Positions 7,886 through 15,598 of a stretch of 64,000 nt of DNA are shown here, piece after piece. The DNA lies in contig NZ_FMHY01000002.1 of the NCBI RefSeq assembly GCF_900090225.1, positions 6,014,001 to 6,078,000 on the forward strand. The letters are read 5' to 3'. Below the pieces are notes generated by a model. The model searched no databases and had not been told where the DNA came from. It saw only the letters and a list, made by a program, of their open reading frames with translations. This stretch comes from Micromonospora eburnea. GTDB taxonomy: Bacteria > Actinomycetota > Actinomycetes > Mycobacteriales > Micromonosporaceae. Both the position numbers and the translations under genes were made by a program. Every line of letters begins with the position of its first letter. Position 1 is the stretch's first letter.

Positions 7886-9136
7886 ATGCCCCAGCAGCAG
7901 TCCTCCCCTCTTGCGTTCTTCGACAACGCGAACTCCCAGCCAGATTTCACCGTCGGCCTGCGCGGCTACAACACCAATCAGGTCGACGACTTCATCGGGC
8001 GGCTGACCGCCGCGCTGAGCCAGTCCGAGCAGGCCCGCGCCGAGGCCGAGCAGCGGATGAACGACGCCCAGCGCCGGCTCCGGCAGGCCGAGCAGCGCCA
8101 GAGCGCGCTGGAGCAGAAGCTCGCCGAGGCCAGCAAGCAGCTCGAGGAGAACAGCCGGCCGACTCTCTCCGGCCTGGGCACCCGGGTCGAGCAGATCCTC
8201 CGGCTGGCGGAGGAGCAGGCCAACGACCACCGCAACGAGGCCAAGCGCGAGTCGGAGGGCATCCTCTCCGCCGCCCGCCTCGAGGCGCGGGAGATCACCG
8301 ACAAGGCGCGCGCCGAGGCGGCCGCGATGAAGGCGAACGCCGAGCGGGAGGCCGGCAGCGTCCGTACCGCCGCCGAGCGGGAGGCCGCCGAGGTCCGGGT
8401 GCAGGCCCGCCGCGAGGCGGACACCCTGCGCGCCGATGCCGAGCGGGAGACCAAGCAGCTGCGTACGGTCACCGCGCACGAGGTGGCCGAGCTGAAGTCC
8501 ACCGTCGAGCGTGAGGTCGCCACCCTGCGGGCCACCGCCGAGCGGGAGATCACCCAGCAGCGGGCGAAGGCCGCCCGGGAGGCCGAGGAGAAGCGCGCCG
8601 AGGCGACCAAGCTGCTGACCGACGCGCGGGACAAGCGCGACAAGGACCTCCAGGCCCTGGAGCTCCAGCTCGCCGAGCGGCGGGAGAAGGCCGAGCGCGA
8701 GGAGTCGGAGCGGCACGCCGCCCAGGTCGCGCAGACCCAGAAGCTGGTCAGCGAGGCCGAGCAGCGGGCCCGGACGGCCCATGAGCGGGCCAAGGAGATC
8801 GAGCAGCGGGCCGAGGCCCGCCGGGTCGAGTCCGAGCGCACCGCGAACGAGACCGTCGACAAGGCCAAGGCGCTGGCCGACAAGACGCTGAACGAGGCGA
8901 AGGCCGAGGCGCAGCGCCTGCTGAACGAGGCGCGCACCGAGGCGGAGCTGACCACCCAGGCCGCCCGCCGCGAGGTCGAGGACCTCACCCGGCAGAAGGA
9001 AGCCGTCACCTCGCAGCTCGGGCAGATGCTCTCCGGCCTCGCCGGCATCGTGCCCGGCGTGCCGGCGGCCGGCAAGTCGGAGGAGGCCAAGGCCGACGGT
9101 TCCGACGGAAAGGTCACCACCGAGTCGGCGAAGTAG
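7886..9136 (+). CDS. DivIVA-domain hendecad coiled-coil protein (Scy/FilP-like)
   Basis: 416-residue predicted cytoskeletal protein. The N-terminus (about 20-45, FTVGLRGYNTNQVDDFI) resembles the membrane-targeting DivIVA domain. Residues 45-390 are almost entirely coiled coil, including eight uninterrupted 11-residue repeats at 152-239 with the pattern AEREx..LRxx. The tail is short and disordered. Hendecad coiled coils are characteristic of the polar-growth scaffolds Scy and FilP, and in Streptomyces that pair lies beside mce, thiolase and meaB as here, which supports counterpart status. ATG at 7886 is chosen because the DivIVA-like segment begins soon after. Followed by a terminator and a second, larger protein of the same type. 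Confidence 0.75.
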   Translation: MPQQQSSPLAFFDNANSQPDFTVGLRGYNTNQVDDFIGRLTAALSQSEQARAEAEQRMNDAQRRLRQAEQRQSALEQKLAEASKQLEENSRPTLSGLGTRVEQILRLAEEQANDHRNEAKRESEGILSAARLEAREITDKARAEAAAMKANAEREAGSVRTAAEREAAEVRVQARREADTLRADAERETKQLRTVTAHEVAELKSTVEREVATLRATAEREITQQRAKAAREAEEKRAEATKLLTDARDKRDKDLQALELQLAERREKAEREESERHAAQVAQTQKLVSEAEQRARTAHERAKEIEQRAEARRVESERTANETVDKAKALADKTLNEAKAEAQRLLNEARTEAELTTQAARREVEDLTRQKEAVTSQLGQMLSGLAGIVPGVPAAGKSEEAKADGSDGKVTTESAK

Positions 9137-9163
9137 GCACCACCCGCAATCGGGGCATGAGTC

Positions 9164-9207
9164 ACGGCGCGGGGTGACACCGGGTAACCGGCGTCACCCC
9201 GCGCCGT
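9164..9207 (+). terminator. Terminator after the first coiled-coil gene
   Basis: Perfect 15-bp inverted repeat (9164-9178 with 9193-9207) with a 14-base loop, 27 bp after the stop at 9136. It suggests the two coiled-coil genes are transcribed separately. Confidence 0.75.
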
Positions 9208-9294
9208 CATGCTTCCCGTCCGTTTCGACACCCCGGTCCCAACAGGGGCGTCCGTATCGCCCCAGCAGGGCCGGATGCGTGTGAGGATGGGAGC

Positions 9295-11406
9295 ATGTCG
9301 CACGGCGAGGAACTGTTCGCTCTCGGCGGGGATGTGACCACGGAGCCCAGCTTCGAGTCCGCGCTGCGGGGATACGAGAAACGACAGGTCGACCGGTACG
9401 TCGCTCGCGCGGAGCACGAGATCACAGCGCTGACCGCGGAGCGGGAACAGGCCTACACCCAGATCCACAAGCTGGCCGGCCAGGTGGAGGTCCTGCAACG
9501 CGACCTCGCCCAGGTGCGTAAGCAGGTGGGCGTGGTGGACCGGGCCTCGTTCCGGCACCTCGGTCCCCGGGTCGAGCAGATCCTCACCATGGCCGAGGAG
9601 CAGGCGGACGAGATCCTCGCCGCCGCCAACGAGGAGATCGAGGCCCGCCGCGCGGCCGCCGAGCACATCATCGAGGAGGCCCGGGAGCAGTCCGCCCAGG
9701 CGCTCAAGGACTTCGAGATCGCCCTCGCCGCGCGCCGGGCCGAGGAGGAGCGGCACACCAACGCCCGCAAGGCCGAGGCGGACGCCGCCCTGAAGGCCGC
9801 CAAGGATGAGGCCGAGAAGCTGCGCCGGAACGCCCAGGAGGCGCTGGCCAAGGCGCAGCAGGAGGCCACCCAGCTCCGGGACACCGCCAAGGAGATCCAC
9901 ACCCGCGCCCAGCAGGAGTCCACCCGGCTGCGCGAGGCCGCCAAGGAGGCGTTGGCCAAGGCCCAGCAGGAGGCCACCCAGCTCCGCGAGGCGGCCAAGG
10001 AGGTGCACGCCAAGGCGCAGGCGGAGGCCAAGCGCCTGACCGAGGCCGCGACCGAGGCGGGCCGGGCCACCCACGCCAAGGCCCTCGCCGAGGCCAAGAA
10101 GATCGTCGACGACGCGGAGGAGGCGGCGAAGGCGACCCGGGGTCGGGCGCGGACCGAGGCGCACCGGCTCACCGCCGAGGCCGCCGAGGCCGGCAAGCGC
10201 AGCCGGGCCGAGGTCGACGCGTACGTGCAACAGAAGCGGACCGAGACCGACGCGTACGTCCAGCAGAACCGGACCGAGACCGAGGCGTACGTCCAGCAGG
10301 CCCGGGCCCAGACGCAGCAGGAGCTGGGCGCCTGGCGGGCCGGGGTGGAGCAGGAGGTCAACGCCCGACGGGAGGCGGCCGACCGGGAGCTCGCCAAGCG
10401 CCGGGCCACCGCCGAGCAGGAGTACGCCAAGCGCCGCGACGAGCTCGACAAGCAGCACAAGAAGCGGCAGGACGAGCTGGAGAAGGGTTACACCGCCCGG
10501 CGTAACGAGATCGAGCAGGGCGCCGCCGCGATCCGGCAGGCGGCCGAGCAGGACGCGCTCACCATGCGCCAGCGGGCCGAACAGGAGTCGGCCGAGCTGC
10601 TCCGCCGCGCCGAAACGGAAGCCGCCGACAAGCGCCGCAAGGCCGACGAGCACGTCGCCACCTCCCGCCGGCAGTTCGAGGAGTACGCAGCCACCACCCA
10701 GCAGCACCTGGCCACCACCCAGCAGCACCTCGCCGCCACCCAGCAGGAGGTGGCCGCCGGCCGGCAGCAGCTCGCCCAGGTGATGCTGGAGATCGCCACC
10801 GCCCAGCAGGAGCTGGCCGACCTGCGGACCGAGACCTGGAAGTCCCGCCAGGAGTCCGACGATCTCCAGCGCCAGCTCGCCGAGCTGCGGCAGACGGCAG
10901 GCAGCGCCTCGCCGGGTCTCGCCGCCACCCCGGTCGATCCGGACCGGCTGCCCGCCGCCACCGGCGGCGCCCCCGGTTCGGCCGCCACGGCCGGCACGAC
11001 GGACCCGGTGACCGCCAAGGGCACCACCGCGGCCACCCCCACCGGCGGAGAACCGGCCCCGGCCGCGAGCAGGGAACCGGCCGCCACCAAGCAGCCCGCC
11101 GGCACCAAGGAACCGGCCGCCACCAAGCAGCCGGCCGGAGCCACGACGCCGGCCGGGGCGACGGAGCCGGCGGCCGAGGCCGGCAGCGCCCGGCCGGTCG
11201 CCGAGCCGGTGACCACCGTGGACGGGGGCACCGCCACCGCCGGGGTGGACGGCGAGCCGACCGTGGCCGCCGTGCCCGGCGAGGGCGGCCGGGGCGCCAC
11301 CCCCACGAAGATCACCAGCACCGGCGAGAACGGCAAGCGCCCGACCAAACCAACCACCGACGAACGCAGCGCCAAACCGAGCACGGTCACCGTCGAGAAG
11401 GACTGA
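9295..11406 (+). CDS. Large DivIVA-domain coiled-coil protein (Scy-like scaffold)
   Basis: 703 residues, predicted polar-growth scaffold. A DivIVA-like N-terminus (about 19-60, FESALRGYEKRQVDRYV) is followed by about 480 residues of coiled coil and a disordered Ala/Pro/Thr-rich tail (about 545-703) carrying EPAATKQPAG-type repeats. Two internal periodicities are visible: four consecutive 18-residue repeats at 180-251 (7+11 registers, pattern AKEALAKAQQEATQLREA) and three 11-residue repeats at 308-340 (DAYVQQKRTET type). ATG at 9295 follows GAGG at good spacing. Paralogous to the preceding gene in domain order; likely works with it and with DivIVA at the hyphal tip, by inference from Streptomyces Scy/FilP. 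Confidence 0.75.
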   Translation: MSHGEELFALGGDVTTEPSFESALRGYEKRQVDRYVARAEHEITALTAEREQAYTQIHKLAGQVEVLQRDLAQVRKQVGVVDRASFRHLGPRVEQILTMAEEQADEILAAANEEIEARRAAAEHIIEEAREQSAQALKDFEIALAARRAEEERHTNARKAEADAALKAAKDEAEKLRRNAQEALAKAQQEATQLRDTAKEIHTRAQQESTRLREAAKEALAKAQQEATQLREAAKEVHAKAQAEAKRLTEAATEAGRATHAKALAEAKKIVDDAEEAAKATRGRARTEAHRLTAEAAEAGKRSRAEVDAYVQQKRTETDAYVQQNRTETEAYVQQARAQTQQELGAWRAGVEQEVNARREAADRELAKRRATAEQEYAKRRDELDKQHKKRQDELEKGYTARRNEIEQGAAAIRQAAEQDALTMRQRAEQESAELLRRAETEAADKRRKADEHVATSRRQFEEYAATTQQHLATTQQHLAATQQEVAAGRQQLAQVMLEIATAQQELADLRTETWKSRQESDDLQRQLAELRQTAGSASPGLAATPVDPDRLPAATGGAPGSAATAGTTDPVTAKGTTAATPTGGEPAPAASREPAATKQPAGTKEPAATKQPAGATTPAGATEPAAEAGSARPVAEPVTTVDGGTATAGVDGEPTVAAVPGEGGRGATPTKITSTGENGKRPTKPTTDERSAKPSTVTVEKD

Positions 11407-11496
11407 GCCCGCGCGGCGGCCGTTTCCGGCGATCGGGTACGCCCGGCCACGACCTCACGCGCAGGATCGCGATGGCCGACGTGCGCCATACCCCGC

Positions 11497-11502
11497 TACC
11501 CT
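11497..11502 (+). promoter_or_regulatory. -10 box candidate for the AI-2E family gene
   Basis: TACCCT, 52 bp before the ATG at 11554, followed by GGGGAGG as ribosome site. No convincing -35 box. Confidence 0.3.
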
Positions 11503-11553
11503 CCGGGCAGGAAGGGCCCACACGCGGGCCGGGGAGCTTCCGGGGAGGTCCTG

Positions 11554-12738
11554 ATGGGCGAGGCCACGTCGGGTGAGGGCACGTCGGGCGACGCGCGACC
11601 GGGCGACGAGGGCGGTCTCCGCCCCGAGCCGGACACAACGGGCGCGCGCGTGCCGCCCACCGTCGACGAGCCGACCGAGTTCGAACCGAGCGGCCGGTTC
11701 GGCGTACCGGGGAAGCCGCTGCGGCGCAGCCCGTTCCTGGTCGGCTTCACCGGGGCGCTCGGCGTGCTGCTGGCGTACACGGTCTTCCTCGGCGTACGCA
11801 ACTCCGCCGGCATCCTGGTGCTTGTGGTCGTCGCGATCTTCCTCGCCGTCGGCCTGCACCCGGCGGTGGTCCGGCTGCGTCGCTGGGGGTTGCCGCACGG
11901 GCTGGCGGTGACGGTGGTGACGCTGACCCTGCTGTTGCTGATCATCGGGGGCCTGCTGGCGCTGGTGCCCCCGGTGGTGACCCAGTCCGGTCAGTTCATC
12001 GCGCACCTGCCCGGCTACGTCGAGGAGCTGCGCCGCAACCCGACCGTCAACGACCTCGTCGAGCGGTACGACGTGATGGCACGGGTCCAGGCGGCCGCGA
12101 ACGCGGACACCATCGGCCGCGCCCTCGGCGGCGTGCTGGGCGGGGCACAGCTCATCTTCGGCACCCTGTTCCGGGCGCTGACCGTGCTGGTGCTGACGAT
12201 CTACTTCCTGGCCTACTTCGACAAGCTGCGCAACCTCGGGTACGCGCTGGTGCCGCGCACCCGCCGGCAACGGGTCCGGCTGATCGGCGACGAGATCCTC
12301 ACCCGGGTCGGCGCGTACATGGTGGGCGCGCTGGCCATCGCGGTGCTGGCCGGGGCGAGCACCTTCGTCTTCGCGCTCGCGGTCGGGTTGCCGTACCCGT
12401 TCGCACTGGCCGTGGTGGTCGCGGTGACCGACCTGATCCCGCAGATCGGGGCGACCCTGGGCGCGGTGGTGGTGTCCCTGGTCGGCTTCGCCACCGACCT
12501 GCCGGTCGGCATCGCCTGCCTGGTCTTCTTCCTGGTCTACCAGCAGGTGGAGAACTACCTGATCTACCCAAAGGTGATGCGCCGGGCGGTCTCGGTGAAC
12601 GAGGTGGCGGCGCTGCTCGCCGCGCTGCTCGGGGTGTCGCTGCTGGGCGTGGTCGGGGCGCTGATCGCCATCCCGACCGTGGCCGCCCTCCAACTGATCC
12701 TTCGCGAGGTGGTCCTGCCCCGGCAGGAGTCCCGCTGA
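11554..12738 (+). CDS. AI-2E family (PerM/YdgG-type) membrane transporter
   Basis: 394-residue polytopic membrane protein of the AI-2E exporter/PerM family. After about 60 acidic, disordered residues come two to three membrane segments (about 65-145), a soluble helical stretch (about 150-195), and a cluster of C-terminal segments including the conserved PFALAVVVAVTDLIPQIGA region near 290 and YQQVENYLIYPKVM near 328, the family's most conserved motif. ATG at 11554 follows GGGGAGG. Substrates of actinobacterial members are unknown; the family name should not be read as proof of autoinducer export. Convergent with the hydrolase at 12743. Confidence 0.88.
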   Translation: MGEATSGEGTSGDARPGDEGGLRPEPDTTGARVPPTVDEPTEFEPSGRFGVPGKPLRRSPFLVGFTGALGVLLAYTVFLGVRNSAGILVLVVVAIFLAVGLHPAVVRLRRWGLPHGLAVTVVTLTLLLLIIGGLLALVPPVVTQSGQFIAHLPGYVEELRRNPTVNDLVERYDVMARVQAAANADTIGRALGGVLGGAQLIFGTLFRALTVLVLTIYFLAYFDKLRNLGYALVPRTRRQRVRLIGDEILTRVGAYMVGALAIAVLAGASTFVFALAVGLPYPFALAVVVAVTDLIPQIGATLGAVVVSLVGFATDLPVGIACLVFFLVYQQVENYLIYPKVMRRAVSVNEVAALLAALLGVSLLGVVGALIAIPTVAALQLILREVVLPRQESR

Positions 12739-12742
12739 CCGG

Positions 12743-13552
12743 TCAGCCCGCCCGCCGCTGCTGCGGCCCGGGCACCGGGGTGTCGGCGAAGGCGGCCACC
12801 GTCCGGTCGGCGTACGCGCTGACGTCGCCGGTCTCCATCGGGCCGTCCCAGGTCGTCGGCAGCGGCACCGGCACGGCCGGATTGACCCGCCGGACGATCT
12901 CGTCGAGCGCCGTCTCCGCGTCGCCGACCCACAGGTGCTTGGCGCCGGGCACCCCGACCACCTCGGCCTGCGGCACGGCCGCGAAGCGCTGCCGGGCCTC
13001 CTCGGGGCGCAGATAGTCGTCGAACTCGGGCACCAGGGCGGTGAGCGGCTTGCCCGACTCGGCCCAGACGGCCAGGTCCGCCGGCTCGGAGAAGCGCAGC
13101 GGCGGGGAGAGCAGGACGGCCCCGGCCACCGCCGGGTCGCAACCGTACTTCAGCGCCAGGTCGGTGCCGAACGACCAGCCGACCAGCCAGATGTTCGGCA
13201 GCTCCTGAAACTCGGCGTACTCGATGGCGGCGGCGACGTCGAACCGCTCGCCGACCGCGCCGTCGAAGGCGCCCTCGCTGGTGCCCCGGACGCTGCTGGT
13301 GCCCCGGGTGTTGAACCGGAGCACGGCCAGGTCGGCCAGCGCGGGCAGCCGCCAGGCGGCCTTGCGGAACACGTGGCTGTCCATCATCCCGCCGTGGGTG
13401 GGCAGCGGGTGCAGGCAGACCAGGGTGCCGGCCGGCGCCCGGTCCAGCGGGCGGGCCAGCTCGCCGACCAGCGTCAACCCGTCGGCGGTGTGCAGCTCGA
13501 TGTCCTCCCGACGACCGGGCAGGATCGACGACGCACGGATCGGTGTGCTCAC
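12743..13552 (-). CDS. Alpha/beta hydrolase
   Basis: 269-residue cytosolic alpha/beta hydrolase of the COG2945-like group. Visible are the oxyanion region VCLHPLPTHGG, RFNTRGTSSVRGTSEG after strand 4, the nucleophile elbow GWSFGTD, and a late His (PGAKHLWVGDAE) expected to complete the triad. Substrate unknown. Start ATG at 13552. It ends four bases from the AI-2E family gene on the other strand and is the last gene of a leftward group. Confidence 0.82.
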   Translation of the reverse strand: MSTPIRASSILPGRREDIELHTADGLTLVGELARPLDRAPAGTLVCLHPLPTHGGMMDSHVFRKAAWRLPALADLAVLRFNTRGTSSVRGTSEGAFDGAVGERFDVAAAIEYAEFQELPNIWLVGWSFGTDLALKYGCDPAVAGAVLLSPPLRFSEPADLAVWAESGKPLTALVPEFDDYLRPEEARQRFAAVPQAEVVGVPGAKHLWVGDAETALDEIVRRVNPAVPVPLPTTWDGPMETGDVSAYADRTVAAFADTPVPGPQQRRAG

Positions 13553-13618
13553 CGTCCCAGTCTCCCGCGCCGCCGCCCGCGCCGCCCGCCGGGGCGCGAA
13601 CAGGGTGACCCAGATCGC

Positions 13619-13945
13619 TCAGCCGTATCGGGGCGCGCCGTGCCCGCGCTGGAGGTTCGGCCCGCGCCGGTCCCGGGCCCGCCAACAGCCGGTGTGCCAG
13701 TGCCGCCGGTCGGTGAGATCGCCCCGGTCGTCGGCCGGCCAGGCCACCACGTGCGCCACCCCGGGGCGGATCTCCTGGTCACAGCCCGGACAACGGTACG
13801 TCTTGGTCGACGCCCCGCCGCTGACCCCGCGTACCTGCCAGTCGCCGTCGCGCCACTGCTGGACCGTGGGCACGCCCTGGCGTACCCGGTCGGAGTCCAG
13901 GCGGGTGTTCTCGTCCCGGCGGGGACGGTTGCGACGGGGGCTCAC
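13619..13945 (-). CDS. Conserved actinobacterial zinc-ribbon-like protein
   Basis: 108 residues. A basic N-terminus (SPRRNRPRRDEN) precedes a core with YRCPGCDQ and HWHTGC, a CxxC plus His/Cys set that could bind zinc, and the sequence AHVVAWPADD. I recall near-identical short proteins across actinobacteria annotated only as hypothetical or ATP/GTP-binding. GTG at 13945 gives the conserved N-terminus; an upstream ATG at 14005 would add low-complexity residues. Function unknown. Confidence 0.7.
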   Translation of the reverse strand: MSPRRNRPRRDENTRLDSDRVRQGVPTVQQWRDGDWQVRGVSGGASTKTYRCPGCDQEIRPGVAHVVAWPADDRGDLTDRRHWHTGCWRARDRRGPNLQRGHGAPRYG

Positions 13946-14014
13946 GGCCACCAAGCGTACGGGCCGCCGGCCGGACCGGCCCGGGTCGGGCGGCCCGGCC
14001 GGCACGGCGCCCGC

Positions 14015-15067
14015 TCAGTCCCAGGTCTCCGGATCGCCCGGGTCCTTCGCCACCCGCGCCCCGGCGAGCAGCGTCGTCGCGTCCTCCTCGGTGAAGCCCG
14101 TCGCCAGCAGACCAAAGGTCGCGATCAGGTGGGTCCTGGGGATGCCGAGCAGCTCCAGTTGACCGCCCTGCGGATAGAGGTAGGCCGGACGCCCGCCGAC
14201 GGTGCGGTTGCCGTCGCTGCGCACACCGGAAATTCCGGAGTTGTACTCAAGGCGGACGTACATCGTGTCGGACGTGCCGCGGTAGAGGTTCACCGTCACG
14301 GCCATCACGCCGGGGAAGGAAGACACGTCCACCGAGCAGCTGTCGATCCGGGCCCCGGCGGGCAGCGTGGTGAGCCGCAGGGGCCCGCCGCACCGGCGTG
14401 CCTCATCCCAGCGGATCGCTTCGATGGCGCGGACGAGGGCGAACGGGTCCGACGCGCTCATGCTCGCCCGCGCGTAGAGCCCGGCCGCCGGCCGCCACCA
14501 GGTGACATACCAGGGGCTGCCGTCGCTCGCCGGCACGCGCTGGACGCTGCCGTCGAAGGTCGCCGCCGATGGCGCTTCCACCGACTCTCCCTCAATGCCG
14601 GTGCCGTCGAGCTCCGCCGCGGACCGGGCCACCGAGACGGCGACCGGCCGCCCGCCCCCGGCATCGAAGCGGACCGACTCGACCTGTCCGGTGACCCCCC
14701 AGTCCAGATAGCGTCCCTTCGCCGGGTCGACGCCCAGGTGCAGCACCTGCGGGTCGGTGCCGACGAGGTCGGGCCGCTGGGCGGCGCCCGGCACCCCGTC
14801 GGCCCGGGGCGGTACGGGCGCGGCGACGGGCGTTGTGGTCGCGGTGGTCCACGGCAGCCGGCCGGAGAGCCCGCTGATATCCGGCCCGGTCGCCCCGACG
14901 TAGCCGAGGACCCCGACCAGGGCCAGGGCGGTGCCGGCGGCGGCCCGACGGCGCTGCCGCCGCCGGCGTCCCCGGGCCCGGGACCGGTTCAGCAGCCGGT
15001 CGGTGTCGATCTCCCCTTCGGCGCGCTCCCGCAGCACCGAGGTGATCCGCTGGTCGAGGTCGGTCAC
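14015..15067 (-). CDS. Membrane-anchored partner of the ECF sigma factor
   Basis: 350 residues. A cytoplasmic N-terminus of about 35 residues (TDLDQRITSVLRERAE, then a very basic stretch) leads to one membrane helix near 42-62 and a large extracytoplasmic domain of no recognised family. The GTG at 15067 overlaps the sigma-factor stop by four bases, so the two are co-translated. Position and topology suggest an anti-sigma factor or sensor, but no zinc-binding anti-sigma HxxxCxxC motif is visible in the short N-terminus. Function inferred from context only. Confidence 0.65.
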   Translation of the reverse strand: MTDLDQRITSVLRERAEGEIDTDRLLNRSRARGRRRRQRRRAAAGTALALVGVLGYVGATGPDISGLSGRLPWTTATTTPVAAPVPPRADGVPGAAQRPDLVGTDPQVLHLGVDPAKGRYLDWGVTGQVESVRFDAGGGRPVAVSVARSAAELDGTGIEGESVEAPSAATFDGSVQRVPASDGSPWYVTWWRPAAGLYARASMSASDPFALVRAIEAIRWDEARRCGGPLRLTTLPAGARIDSCSVDVSSFPGVMAVTVNLYRGTSDTMYVRLEYNSGISGVRSDGNRTVGGRPAYLYPQGGQLELLGIPRTHLIATFGLLATGFTEEDATTLLAGARVAKDPGDPETWD

Positions 15068-15558
15068 GGCCGGCTCCCGTTGGTCGTCGGGGCGCCGCAG
15101 CGCTCCCGCAGGTGGGCGAGCGCCCGCATCGCGTGGGTGCGGACGGTGACCGGGGAGCAGTCGAGGATCTGGGCGATCGTGGCGTCGTCCAGGTCCTCGT
15201 AGTAGCGCAGCACCAGCACGGCGCGCTGGCGGTCGGGCAACGACCGGATCAGCCGCCACATCTCGTCCCGATCGGCCGCCTCGCCGCTCAGATCGTCATG
15301 GTCGGCCCGGTCGGCGAAGGTGTCCAGGGCCAACTCCCGGCTGGACCGCCGCCGCCACCACGAGTGGTTGGCGTTGACCAGCATCCGGCGCACGTACACG
15401 TCCGGCCGGTCGGCACCGGCGATCTTGCGCCAGTGCACGTACGCGCGCGCCAGGACGTCCTGGGTCAGGTCCTCGGCCCGGTGCTCGTCACCGGTCAGCA
15501 GCCGGGCCAGGCGCAACAGGGCCGGGCCGCGGCTGCCGACGTACTCCTCGAAGGTCAC
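15064..15558 (-). CDS. ECF sigma factor, SigE-family type
   Basis: 164-residue extracytoplasmic-function sigma factor. Region 2 spans about 10-75 (AEDLTQDVLARAYVHW, the core-binding and -10 helix). Region 4 spans about 105-155 (LPDRQRAVLVLRYYEDLDDATIAQIL, then CSPVTVRTHAMRAL, the -35 recognition helix-turn-helix). ATG at 15558. Four-base overlap with the downstream membrane protein marks a regulator/partner pair. Its target promoters are unknown. Confidence 0.9.
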   Translation of the reverse strand: MTFEEYVGSRGPALLRLARLLTGDEHRAEDLTQDVLARAYVHWRKIAGADRPDVYVRRMLVNANHSWWRRRSSRELALDTFADRADHDDLSGEAADRDEMWRLIRSLPDRQRAVLVLRYYEDLDDATIAQILDCSPVTVRTHAMRALAHLRERCGAPTTNGSRP

Positions 15559-15598
15559 ACCCTCAAGACGCCGTCACCGGCGCCCGGTGTTGACCCGG

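Noticed and set aside
7978..10728. Open frame of 916 codons on the minus strand
   Set aside because: It is the mirror of the two coiled-coil genes; Leu/Gly- and Ser/Arg-rich composition reflects their Glu/Ala codons.
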